A DNA stretch of 64,000 nt, from positions 1 to 64,000 of the forward strand of contig NZ_CP015922.1 of NCBI RefSeq assembly GCF_001659725.1, read 5' to 3'. The notes below the pieces were generated by a model. It saw only the letters and a program-made list of their open reading frames with translations. It made no database searches and was not told the origin of the DNA. A program made the position numbers and the translations under genes. Below, in pieces: positions 57,453-64,000 of this stretch; positions within the stretch are counted from its first letter, which is position 1; each line of letters begins with the position of its first letter. This stretch comes from Polynucleobacter wuianus. Lineage in GTDB: Bacteria > Pseudomonadota > Gammaproteobacteria > Burkholderiales > Burkholderiaceae.

Positions 57453-57481
57453 CGGTGACATCAGTGCTGCTGATGTCACCG
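57453..57481 (+). promoter_or_regulatory. 12-bp perfect hairpin between tuf and rpsJ
   Basis: CGGTGACATCAG (57453-57464), a TGCTG loop and CTGATGTCACCG (57470-57481). No T-run follows (GTGCTCTTT), so it is not a standard terminator. It sits 51 bp before the rpsJ start. Possible roles: an S10-leader-type control site, or a 3' stabiliser for tuf mRNA. Confidence 0.6.
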
Positions 57482-57532
57482 TGCTCTTTAGATGTATAAC
57501 GTGGCAGCACCACACCGCTCTTTGGAATTAAT

Positions 57533-57844
57533 ATGCAAAACCAAAAAATTCGTATTCGCCTCAAAGCATTTGATTACCGTTTGATCGACCAGTCAGCAGC
57601 TGAAATCGTTGATACAGCTAAGCGCACTGGTGCAGTTGTTAAGGGTCCAGTACCTTTGCCTACTCGTATTGAGCGTTTTGATATCTTGCGTTCACCACAC
57701 GTGAACAAGACATCCCGTGATCAGTTAGAGATCCGTACCCATCTGCGTTTGATGGATATCGTTGATCCTACCGAGAAAACAGTAGATGCCTTGATGAAAT
57801 TAGACCTCCCAGCAGGTGTGGACGTCGAAATTAAGTTGCAATAA
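57533..57844 (+). CDS. rpsJ: Ribosomal protein S10 (NusE)
   Basis: S10 is a 30S head protein and, as NusE, binds boxA with NusB. The 103-residue protein has [27 protein letters not shown] near 6-32 (shown in part) and [18 protein letters not shown] near 42-59. First gene of the S10 cluster; a 197-bp gap with its own promoter separates it from rplC. Confidence 0.98.
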   Translation: MQNQKIRIRLKAFDYRLIDQSAAEIVDTAKRTGAVVKGPVPLPTRIERFDILRSPHVNKTSRDQLEIRTHLRLMDIVDPTEKTVDALMKLDLPAGVDVEIKLQ

Positions 57845-57867
57845 TTTGTTGTTTCCGGTCTTTTTGC

Positions 57868-57896
57868 TTGTAAAGATCAGTATTTCGGGATAGAAT
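57868..57896 (+). promoter_or_regulatory. Predicted promoter before rplC
   Basis: TTGTAA at 57868-57873 and TAGAAT at 57891-57896, 17 bp apart. The -10 is one mismatch from TATAAT and the same hexamer is used before rpsL and rplN. After it comes AAGGCTTC, also seen after the TAGAAT at 62910. The 146-bp leader that follows is AT-rich and may carry L4 regulation. Confidence 0.65.
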
Positions 57897-58041
57897 CTAA
57901 GGCTTCGCTCGATTATTTGGGTGAAATTTTAGGCTTTATCAGCATTAAAAACTTTGTAAGTTATTGATTTAGAAGTACTTTTACTTGTAAATCACTTAAA
58001 TTAATTTTGCCGACCAATCGAAGTCGGCGTGGAGCATGAAT

Positions 58042-58698
58042 ATGAGCTTAGGCTTAATCGGCCGCAAGGTCGGCATGACCCGTCTATTTACGGACGAAGG
58101 GGAAGCAATTCCTGTCACCGTAATCGACGTGAGCGACAACAGAATCGCTCAAATCAAGACCCAGGCAACTGATGGCTATGATGCTATCCAGTTGGCACAT
58201 GGCACACGTAGAGCTACTCGCGTTACCAAAGCAATGGCTGGTCACTTCGCCAAAGCTGGAGTGATGGCTGGTAACGGTCTCAACGAATTCCAATTAGACG
58301 CAGCAAAAATCGCGGAAATGACACCAGGACAAGTAATTCCTGCTGACGCTGCATTTACTGCTGGTCAAAAAGTGGATGTACAAGGCGTATCGATCGGTAA
58401 AGGTTACGCCGGTACCATCAAGCGTTATCACTTCGCTTCTGGTCGTGCATCCCACGGTAACTCTAGATCACACAACGTACCAGGCTCTATCGGTATGGCG
58501 CAAGATCCAGGTCGTGTTTTCCCAGGTAAGCGCATGACTGGCCACCTTGGTGACGTTACACGTACCGTACAAAATTTAGTCATCGCACGCATTGATGCAG
58601 AACGTAATCTCATCATGGTTAAAGGCGCTATTCCAGGCGCCCCAGGCGGTAAAGTTATTGTTACTCCAGCGGTGAAAACACCGTTGAAGAAGAAATAA
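58042..58698 (+). CDS. rplC: Ribosomal protein L3
   Basis: L3 is an early assembly protein with a loop near the peptidyl-transferase centre. Starting at ATG 58042 the protein is 218 residues, [19 protein letters not shown] 58036 is only one base from the GGAG at 58031 and so is less likely. [21 protein letters not shown] near 133-153 is the conserved core loop. rplD follows after 11 bp. Confidence 0.97.
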   Translation: MSLGLIGRKVGMTRLFTDEGEAIPVTVIDVSDNRIAQIKTQATDGYDAIQLAHGTRRATRVTKAMAGHFAKAGVMAGNGLNEFQLDAAKIAEMTPGQVIPADAAFTAGQKVDVQGVSIGKGYAGTIKRYHFASGRASHGNSRSHNVPGSIGMAQDPGRVFPGKRMTGHLGDVTRTVQNLVIARIDAERNLIMVKGAIPGAPGGKVIVTPAVKTPLKKK

Positions 58699-58709
58699 GG
58701 AGAGCGAAT

Positions 58710-59330
58710 ATGGAACTTAAGCTTCTCCAGGACAACGGTACTTTAGGTGCAGGCGTACAAGCTTCGCCAGAAGTATTTGAGCGTGAATATAACGAAGCAT
58801 TGGTACACCAAGTTGTAGTGGCTTACCAAGCAAATGCACGTAGCGGTAACCGTGCACAAAAAGACCGTGAGCAAGTTAAGCACACAACTAAGAAACCTTG
58901 GCGTCAAAAAGGTACTGGTCGTGCACGTGCTGGTATGAGCTCTTCCCCGCTGTGGCGTGGAGGCGGCCGTATATTCCCAAATTCTCCAGAAGAGAATTTC
59001 AGCCAAAAAGTAAACAAGAAAATGTACCGCGCTGGTATGAGATCTATTTTGTCTCAGTTAGCACGCGAAGGTCGTTTGAATGTAGTTGATCAATTTAGTC
59101 TCGATGCTCCAAAGACCAAAGTTTTAGCTGACAAAGTTAAGGCAATGGGCTTGGATTCAGTCTTGATTATTGTTGATCAGGTTAGCGAGAATTTGTACTT
59201 GGCATCACGTAATTTGCATAAGGTTGCTGTATGTGAACCGCAGCACGCTGATCCATTAGCTTTGGTGCAATACAAAAAAGTATTGGTAAGCAAAGCTGCG
59301 ATCGCAAAAATTGAGGAGTTGCTGAAATGA
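58710..59330 (+). CDS. rplD: Ribosomal protein L4
   Basis: L4 lines the exit tunnel and in gammaproteobacteria represses the S10 operon. The 206-residue protein has the tunnel loop [22 protein letters not shown] near 65-86 (shown in part). It overlaps rplW by 4 bp (ATGA), giving tight coupling. Length is standard. Confidence 0.97.
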   Translation: MELKLLQDNGTLGAGVQASPEVFEREYNEALVHQVVVAYQANARSGNRAQKDREQVKHTTKKPWRQKGTGRARAGMSSSPLWRGGGRIFPNSPEENFSQKVNKKMYRAGMRSILSQLAREGRLNVVDQFSLDAPKTKVLADKVKAMGLDSVLIIVDQVSENLYLASRNLHKVAVCEPQHADPLALVQYKKVLVSKAAIAKIEELLK

Positions 59331-59641
59331 GCCAAGTCCGTAAAAACGATCACAACCTGATGAAGGTTCTGCTTGGTCCTGTTATCTCTGAGAAAGCCAC
59401 TATGGTTGCAGAGAAAAACGAACAAGTAGTTTTCCAAGTAGCTCGCGATGCAAACAAGAGCGATGTAAAACAAGCAGTTGAATTGCTCTTCAAAGTGCAA
59501 GTGGACTCAGTTCAAATCGTGAATCAAAAGGGTAAGCCTAAGCGCTATGGCCGTTTTGAAGGTCGTCGTGACCACACTAAGAAGGCCTACGTGAATTTGA
59601 AGCCAGGCCAAGAAATTAACTTTGAAGCGGAGGCGAATTAA
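59327..59641 (+). CDS. rplW: Ribosomal protein L23
   Basis: L23 lies at the tunnel exit and is the docking site for trigger factor and SRP. The 104-residue protein has [17 protein letters not shown] near 14-30 and the C-terminal [17 protein letters not shown] near 79-95. It overlaps rplD and precedes rplB by 2 bp. Confidence 0.97.
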   Translation: MSQVRKNDHNLMKVLLGPVISEKATMVAEKNEQVVFQVARDANKSDVKQAVELLFKVQVDSVQIVNQKGKPKRYGRFEGRRDHTKKAYVNLKPGQEINFEAEAN

Positions 59642-59643
59642 TC

Positions 59644-60474
59644 ATGCCTTTGATGAAAACAAAACCGACCTCACCAGGTCGTCGTTCAATGGTCAAGGTG
59701 GTCAATCCTGACCTCCATAAAGGCAAGCCTTTTGCACCATTGTTAGAGCCACAGTTTCAAAAAGCGGGCCGTAACAACAACGGTCACATCACTACCCGTC
59801 ATAAAGGTGGTGGTCATAAGCATCACTATCGTGTTGTTGACTTCAAACGCAACGACAAGGATGGCATTCCAGCTAAAGTTGAACGCTTGGAATACGATCC
59901 AAACCGCAGTGCAAATATTGCATTGATCGTGTTTGCTGATGGTGAGCGTCGCTATATTCCTGCTGCTAAAGGCATGACTGTTGGTCAAGCAATCATGAAT
60001 GGTTCTGAAGCGCCAATCAAATCTGGTAACAACTTGCCGATTCGCAATATTCCAGTTGGTAGCACTATTCACTGCGTTGAAATTCTCCCAGGTAAAGGTG
60101 CACAAGTTGCACGTTCAGCTGGTGGTTCAGCGGTATTGCTAGCTCGTGAAGGCGTATACGCTCAAGTGCGTTTGCGCTCTGGTGAAGTTCGCCGTGTTCT
60201 GATTGAGTGCCGCGCCACTATTGGTGAAGTTGGTAATGAAGAGCACAGCTTGCGTCAAATTGGTAAAGCAGGTGCAAATCGCTGGCGTGGTATTCGCCCA
60301 ACCGTTCGCGGTGTGGCAATGAACCCAGTAGATCACCCACACGGTGGTGGTGAAGGTAGAACTGGCGAAGGCCGTGTACCTGTATCTCCATGGGGCACAC
60401 CAACCAAAGGTTATCGCACACGTCGCAATAAGCGTACAACTTCGATGATCGTTCAACGTCGTCAAAAACGTTAA
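59644..60474 (+). CDS. rplB: Ribosomal protein L2
   Basis: L2 is essential for subunit joining and peptidyl transfer. The 276-residue protein has [20 protein letters not shown] near 39-58 and the functional His region [19 protein letters not shown] near 222-240. Length is standard. rpsS starts 19 bp later. Confidence 0.98.
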   Translation: MPLMKTKPTSPGRRSMVKVVNPDLHKGKPFAPLLEPQFQKAGRNNNGHITTRHKGGGHKHHYRVVDFKRNDKDGIPAKVERLEYDPNRSANIALIVFADGERRYIPAAKGMTVGQAIMNGSEAPIKSGNNLPIRNIPVGSTIHCVEILPGKGAQVARSAGGSAVLLAREGVYAQVRLRSGEVRRVLIECRATIGEVGNEEHSLRQIGKAGANRWRGIRPTVRGVAMNPVDHPHGGGEGRTGEGRVPVSPWGTPTKGYRTRRNKRTTSMIVQRRQKR

Positions 60475-60493
60475 GCGATAAGGATAAATAGAT

Positions 60494-60772
60494 ATGACAC
60501 GTTCAGCTAAAAAAGGCCCATTCTGCGACGCCAGCTTAGTAAAAAAAGTTGAAGTTGCACAAGCCAACAAGGACAAAAAGCCGATCAAAACTTGGTCACG
60601 CCGTTCAACAATCCTCCCAGACTTTATTGGTCTGACGATTGCTGTACATAACGGTCGTCAACACGTTCCGGTTTATGTATCAGAAAACATGGTGGGTCAT
60701 AAGTTAGGCGAATTTGCCTTGACCCGTACTTTCAAAGGTCACGCTGCTGACAAGAAAGTAACGAAGAAGTAA
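60494..60772 (+). CDS. rpsS: Ribosomal protein S19
   Basis: S19 is a head protein contacting the A-site finger of 23S. The 92-residue protein starts [19 protein letters not shown] and has [21 protein letters not shown] near 34-54 (shown in part). Length is standard; rplV follows closely. Confidence 0.97.
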   Translation: MTRSAKKGPFCDASLVKKVEVAQANKDKKPIKTWSRRSTILPDFIGLTIAVHNGRQHVPVYVSENMVGHKLGEFALTRTFKGHAADKKVTKK

Positions 60773-60782
60773 GGGGATGATG

Positions 60783-61112
60783 ATGGAAGTTAAAGCTATT
60801 CACAAGGGTGCCCGCATTTCTGCGCAAAAGACACGTTTGGTCGCCGACCAGATCCGTGGTTTGCCAATTGCTCGCGCATTAAACATTTTGAACTTCAGCC
60901 CCAAAAAAGCTGCCTTCATTGTGAAAAAAGTAGTTGAATCAGCGATTGCAAATGCTGAACACAATAAAGGTGCTGACATTGATGAGCTCAAGGTATCAGC
61001 GGTAATCGTTGATAAAGGTACTTCCTTGAAGCGCTTCACAGCACGCGCTAAGGGTCGTGGCAATCAAATCGAAAAACAAACTTGTCACATTAGCGTGACC
61101 TTGAGTAACTAA
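60783..61112 (+). CDS. rplV: Ribosomal protein L22
   Basis: L22 forms the tunnel constriction with L4. ATG codons occur at 60777, 60780 and 60783; the last sits 6 nt after GGGG and gives the usual 109-residue betaproteobacterial start [20 protein letters not shown]. The late part [21 protein letters not shown] is typical of the beta hairpin. rpsC starts 8 bp after its stop. Confidence 0.96.
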   Translation: MEVKAIHKGARISAQKTRLVADQIRGLPIARALNILNFSPKKAAFIVKKVVESAIANAEHNKGADIDELKVSAVIVDKGTSLKRFTARAKGRGNQIEKQTCHISVTLSN

Positions 61113-61120
61113 GGAAAGAT

Positions 61121-61948
61121 ATGGGCCAAAAGATTAACCCCACCGGATTCCGACTCGCGGTAACGAAGAATTGGACATCACGTTGGTATGCGAACAATAC
61201 TGACTTCGCAAAGATGCTGAAAGAGGACGTAGATGTCCGTAGCTATTTAAAGAAGAAGTTGAAGAATGCATCCGTTAGCAAAGTTGTGATCGAGCGTCCT
61301 GCTAAGAACGCACGCATCACTATCTATAGCTCACGTCCAGGCGTTGTAATTGGTAAAAAAGGCGAGGATATCGAAGTTCTCCGTCGTGAATTACAAAAGC
61401 GTATGGGTGTTCCAGTTCACGTGAACATTGAAGAAATTCGTAAGCCTGAAGTTGATGCGCAATTGATTGCTGACTCTATTACTCAGCAGCTCGAAAAACG
61501 TATCATGTTCCGTCGTGCTATGAAGCGTGCAATGCAAAGCGCAATGCGTCTTGGCGCGCAGGGCATCAAGATCATGTCTTCTGGTCGTTTGAACGGCGCA
61601 GAAATTGCTCGTCGCGAATGGTACCGTGAAGGTCGTGTTCCACTTCATACATTGAAGGCTGATATTGATTACGCAACATCAGAAGCTGAAACAACATACG
61701 GCATCATCGGTGTAAAAGTTTGGGTTTACAAAGGCGACACATTGGGTCGCGGTGCAGAAGCTCAAGTAGCCGCGCCATCTGCTGAACCAGCTGCCGAAGA
61801 AAAGAAAACTCGTCGTGCTCCAAGCAAAACAGCTGCTCGTAAACCAGCTGCTGGTGCTGACAAGCCATTAGTTGCTGCTAAGCCAGCAGTAAAGCGTGTG
61901 CGTAAGGTAGAAACACCTGCAGCAGACACGCAGAAGTCAGGAGAGTAA
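61121..61948 (+). CDS. rpsC: Ribosomal protein S3, with basic Ala-rich tail
   Basis: S3 forms the mRNA entry site. The conserved part (about residues 1-215) includes [21 protein letters not shown] and the KH motif [17 protein letters not shown] near 68-84. A low-complexity tail of about 50 residues rich in Ala, Lys, Arg and Pro ([17 protein letters not shown]) extends it to 275 residues, against 233 in E. coli. Such tails occur in some betaproteobacteria. rplP follows after 2 bp. Confidence 0.97.
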   Translation: MGQKINPTGFRLAVTKNWTSRWYANNTDFAKMLKEDVDVRSYLKKKLKNASVSKVVIERPAKNARITIYSSRPGVVIGKKGEDIEVLRRELQKRMGVPVHVNIEEIRKPEVDAQLIADSITQQLEKRIMFRRAMKRAMQSAMRLGAQGIKIMSSGRLNGAEIARREWYREGRVPLHTLKADIDYATSEAETTYGIIGVKVWVYKGDTLGRGAEAQVAAPSAEPAAEEKKTRRAPSKTAARKPAAGADKPLVAAKPAVKRVRKVETPAADTQKSGE

Positions 61949-61950
61949 GC

Positions 61951-62364
61951 ATGCTACAACCAAAGCGTCGCAAGTATCGCAAGGAACAAAAAGGTCGTAA
62001 CACTGGCGTGGCAACACGCGGTAGTTCAGTAGCCTTTGGTGACTTTGGATTGAAGGCCGTTGGCCGTGGTCGTTTGACTGCTCGTCAAATTGAGTCAGCA
62101 CGTCGTGCAATGACTCGTCACATTAAACGTGGTGGCCGTATTTGGATTCGCATTTTCCCAGATAAGCCAATTTCACAAAAACCTGCTGAAGTACGTATGG
62201 GTAACGGTAAAGGTAATCCAGAGTACTACGTAGCTGAAATTCAACCAGGCAAAGTGCTCTACGAGATGGACGGTGTTGATGAGCAATTGGCGCGCGAAGC
62301 TTTCAAGCTTGCTGCTGCTAAGTTGCCTTTGCAGACCACTTTCGTGATTCGCCACTTAGGTTGA
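61951..62364 (+). CDS. rplP: Ribosomal protein L16
   Basis: L16 positions A-site tRNA. The 137-residue protein starts [16 protein letters not shown] and has [27 protein letters not shown] near 67-93 (shown in part), including the conserved RMGNGKG. Length is standard. rpmC starts 14 bp later. Confidence 0.97.
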   Translation: MLQPKRRKYRKEQKGRNTGVATRGSSVAFGDFGLKAVGRGRLTARQIESARRAMTRHIKRGGRIWIRIFPDKPISQKPAEVRMGNGKGNPEYYVAEIQPGKVLYEMDGVDEQLAREAFKLAAAKLPLQTTFVIRHLG

Positions 62365-62378
62365 TCGGGATAGAGATT

Positions 62379-62573
62379 ATGAAAAATAAAGAATTAGCAG
62401 CTAAAGATCTGACTGCCTTGAACGCAGAATTGACAGAGCTCTTAAAGACAAACTTTAAGCTCCGTATGCAAAAGGGCACTCAGCAACTCACCAATACCAG
62501 CCAATTGGGTAAGACTAAGCGCGACATTGCTCGTGTAAAGACTTTTATTGCCCAAAAGACTGCACAGAAATAA
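62379..62573 (+). CDS. rpmC: Ribosomal protein L29
   Basis: L29 is a small two-helix protein near the tunnel exit. From ATG 62379 (GGGATAGAG upstream) it is 64 residues, [18 protein letters not shown], with the conserved [18 protein letters not shown]. The frame begins at 62361 inside rplP, but the internal ATG gives the normal length. Confidence 0.96.
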   Translation: MKNKELAAKDLTALNAELTELLKTNFKLRMQKGTQQLTNTSQLGKTKRDIARVKTFIAQKTAQK

Positions 62574-62585
62574 GGAAAAAGGGAT

Positions 62586-62855
62586 ATGACAGAGTTATCT
62601 AAACCCTTGCGCCGCACCCTCGTGGGCCGCGTTGTTAGCGACAAAATGCAAAAAACTGTGACGGTCTTGGTTGAGCGTCAAGTGAAGCATCCCGTGATTG
62701 GTAAGTACGTTGGCCAGTCCAAAAAGTACCACGCTCATGACGAAGCTGGCACATACAAGATGGGTGATACCGTTGAAATTGCTGAATCTAAGCCAATTTC
62801 ACGAACTAAATCTTGGGTTGTGACCCGTTTGGTTGAGGCTTCAAAGGGTATCTAA
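62586..62855 (+). CDS. rpsQ: Ribosomal protein S17
   Basis: S17 binds the 5' domain of 16S rRNA early in assembly. The 89-residue protein has [23 protein letters not shown] near 9-31 (shown in part), [18 protein letters not shown] and a [12 protein letters not shown] end. It is followed by a 184-bp gap with a terminator-like hairpin. Confidence 0.97.
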   Translation: MTELSKPLRRTLVGRVVSDKMQKTVTVLVERQVKHPVIGKYVGQSKKYHAHDEAGTYKMGDTVEIAESKPISRTKSWVVTRLVEASKGI

Positions 62856-62865
62856 GGTATTTTTA

Positions 62866-62915
62866 AGGGATTTTGGAGAAGTTTCTTCCCAAATCCCTGT
62901 TTTACGTAGTAGAAT
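62866..62915 (+). promoter_or_regulatory. Terminator-like hairpin and promoter between rpsQ and rplN
   Basis: AGGGATTTTGG (62866-62876) pairs with CCCAAATCCCT (62888-62898) with a bulge, followed by GTTTTA. Overlapping its right side is a possible promoter: TTCCCA (62886-62891) and TAGAAT (62910-62915), 18 bp apart. After the -10 comes AGAAGGCTTCTCT, similar to the sequence after the rplC promoter. This would split the S10 unit from the spc unit (rplN onward). Confidence 0.55.
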
Positions 62916-63039
62916 AGAAGGCTTCTCTGGTTTTATTGGAGAAGCAGTGTTTTTCATTAATTCCGGGTTTTAGCTTTCGTTAAAGCCCATAGACGGAACC
63001 AAGACTGTTTGCCTTTGGCCAATAAGTTGGGGATTAGAA

Positions 63040-63408
63040 ATGATACAAACCGAAAGTAGATTGCAGGTCGCCGATAACACAGGCGCCAGTGAAGTTTTGT
63101 GCATCAAGGTATTGGGCGGCTCTAAGCGTCGTTACGCCAGTATCGGTGATGTCATCAAAGTCAGCGTTAAGTCAGCTGCTCCACGTGGCCGTGTAAAAAA
63201 AGGTGATATTTATAACGCTGTTGTTGTGAGAACAGCTAAGGGTGTTCGCCGTCCAGACGGTTCATTGATTAAGTTCGATGCAAACGCTGCGGTATTGCTC
63301 AACGCTAAGTTAGAGCCAATTGGCACACGTATCTTCGGACCAGTGACACGCGAATTGCGTACTGAGAAGTTCATGAAGATCGTTTCTCTCGCCCCCGAAG
63401 TGATTTAA
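63040..63408 (+). CDS. rplN: Ribosomal protein L14
   Basis: L14 contacts 16S in the intersubunit bridges. The 122-residue protein has [26 protein letters not shown] near 2-27 (shown in part) and [16 protein letters not shown] near 49-64. First gene of the spc-type operon; rplX follows after 9 bp. Confidence 0.98.
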   Translation: MIQTESRLQVADNTGASEVLCIKVLGGSKRRYASIGDVIKVSVKSAAPRGRVKKGDIYNAVVVRTAKGVRRPDGSLIKFDANAAVLLNAKLEPIGTRIFGPVTRELRTEKFMKIVSLAPEVI

Positions 63409-63417
63409 GAGGCTGAT

Positions 63418-63726
63418 ATGAAAAAGATTCGTAAAGGTGATTCCGTAGTTCTCTTGACTGGCCGCGATAAAGGCAAGCAAGGAACTGTTACAGCCGTTCT
63501 CGATGAGAAGTTAGTCATCGAAGGCGTGAATATTTATAAAAAGAGCGTTAAGCCAAACCCAGCTGCTGGTGTAACCGGCGGCATGATTGACAAGACTATG
63601 CCTGTTCACATTTCTAATGTGGCTTTGGTTGACGGTAACGGCAAACCATCACGTGTTGGTATCAAACTCGTAGACGGTAAAAAGCAACGTTTCCTCAAAA
63701 CCACTGGCGCGACATTAAGCGCATAA
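63418..63726 (+). CDS. rplX: Ribosomal protein L24
   Basis: L24 initiates 50S assembly. The 102-residue protein has the KOW motif [21 protein letters not shown] near 4-24 (shown in part) and [23 protein letters not shown] sequence near 36-54. Length is standard. rplE follows after 16 bp. Confidence 0.97.
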   Translation: MKKIRKGDSVVLLTGRDKGKQGTVTAVLDEKLVIEGVNIYKKSVKPNPAAGVTGGMIDKTMPVHISNVALVDGNGKPSRVGIKLVDGKKQRFLKTTGATLSA

Positions 63727-63742
63727 AGGGCACGGAGAAATT

Positions 63743-64000
63743 ATGAGCACACGTTTTCAAGAACACTATCAAGCTAAAGTTGTTGCTGATTTGATCGCCA
63801 AGTTCGGCTATAAGTCTGCAATGGAAGTTCCGCGCATTACCAAAGTAACCCTGAACATGGGCTTGGGCGATGCAGTGAACGACAAGAAAATTATCGAAAA
63901 TGCAGTTGGCGATTTAACTAAAGTTGCGGGCCAAAAGCCGGTGGTAACTAAAGCGAAAAAAGCGATTGCAGGTTTCAAAATTCGCCAAGGCTATCCAATC
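63743..64000 (+). CDS. rplE: Ribosomal protein L5 (partial, cut by window end)
   Basis: L5 binds 5S rRNA and P-site tRNA. The first 86 residues are present: [40 protein letters not shown] near 30-49 and [20 protein letters not shown] near 62-81. The full protein is about 180 residues; the rest lies beyond the window. ATG 63743 follows CACGGAGAAAT. Confidence 0.97.
   Translation, partial: MSTRFQEHYQAKVVADLIAKFGYKSAMEVPRITKVTLNMGLGDAVNDKKIIENAVGDLTKVAGQKPVVTKAKKAIAGFKIRQGYPI

Overview
The window looks like the origin-proximal part of the chromosome of a Burkholderiaceae betaproteobacterium, most probably a free-living Polynucleobacter. The evidence is the 16S rRNA sequence, the moderate GC content, the gene order dnaA-dnaN-gyrB, the mnmG-rsmG-parA-parB-atp cluster with parS sites, and the Burkholderiales-style small proteins. 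This genus assignment rests on recognition; no database search was run. Almost everything is core housekeeping. I see no insertion sequence, prophage, CRISPR array or obvious genomic island.

Layout. 1-6.1 kb: dnaA, an oriC-type intergenic region with DnaA boxes and a DnaA-trio-like element, dnaN, gyrB, then a SET-domain lysine methyltransferase and a small DUF3717-like protein. 6.2-10.8 kb: a complete branched-chain-amino-acid-type ABC transporter (two ATPases, binding protein, two permeases). 10.8-16 kb: a TSUP permease, then mnmG-rsmG-parA-parB, with one parS upstream of mnmG and a second inside mnmG. 16-24.3 kb: the nine-gene F1Fo ATP synthase operon (atpIBEFHAGDC), followed by hemE. 24.3-24.6 kb: an AT-rich gap with DnaA-box-like 9-mers in front of priA. 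24.6-33.4 kb: a mosaic of short transcription units on both strands (priA, gcvH, a metallo-beta-lactamase hydrolase, a desaturase with a small zinc-ribbon protein, tRNA-Arg, two c-type cytochromes, rsmI, a DiaA/GmhA-like SIS protein, a BON-domain lipoprotein, a GNAT acetyltransferase).

33.4-39.0 kb: one rRNA operon (16S, tRNA-Ile, tRNA-Ala, 23S, 5S) with a clear promoter, two boxB-boxA antitermination signals, long processing stems and a strong terminator. 39.0-64 kb: tRNA-Tyr/Gly/Thr, tuf, tRNA-Trp, secE, nusG, rplKAJL, rpoBC, rpsL-rpsG-fusA-tuf, then the S10 and start of the spc ribosomal-protein operons, running off the end inside rplE.

Together the window holds the replication start, segregation centre, energy generator and nearly the whole transcription/translation core, mostly on the + strand, co-directional with a fork leaving oriC. 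The most interesting signals are regulatory: the DnaA-box cluster beside hemE, the parS that overlaps a likely mnmG-parAB promoter, mutually exclusive hairpins between rplL and rpoB, two near-identical tuf genes whose only differences are clustered, and shared promoter-like elements that split the S10/spc cluster. I did not find a convincing undescribed multi-gene system.
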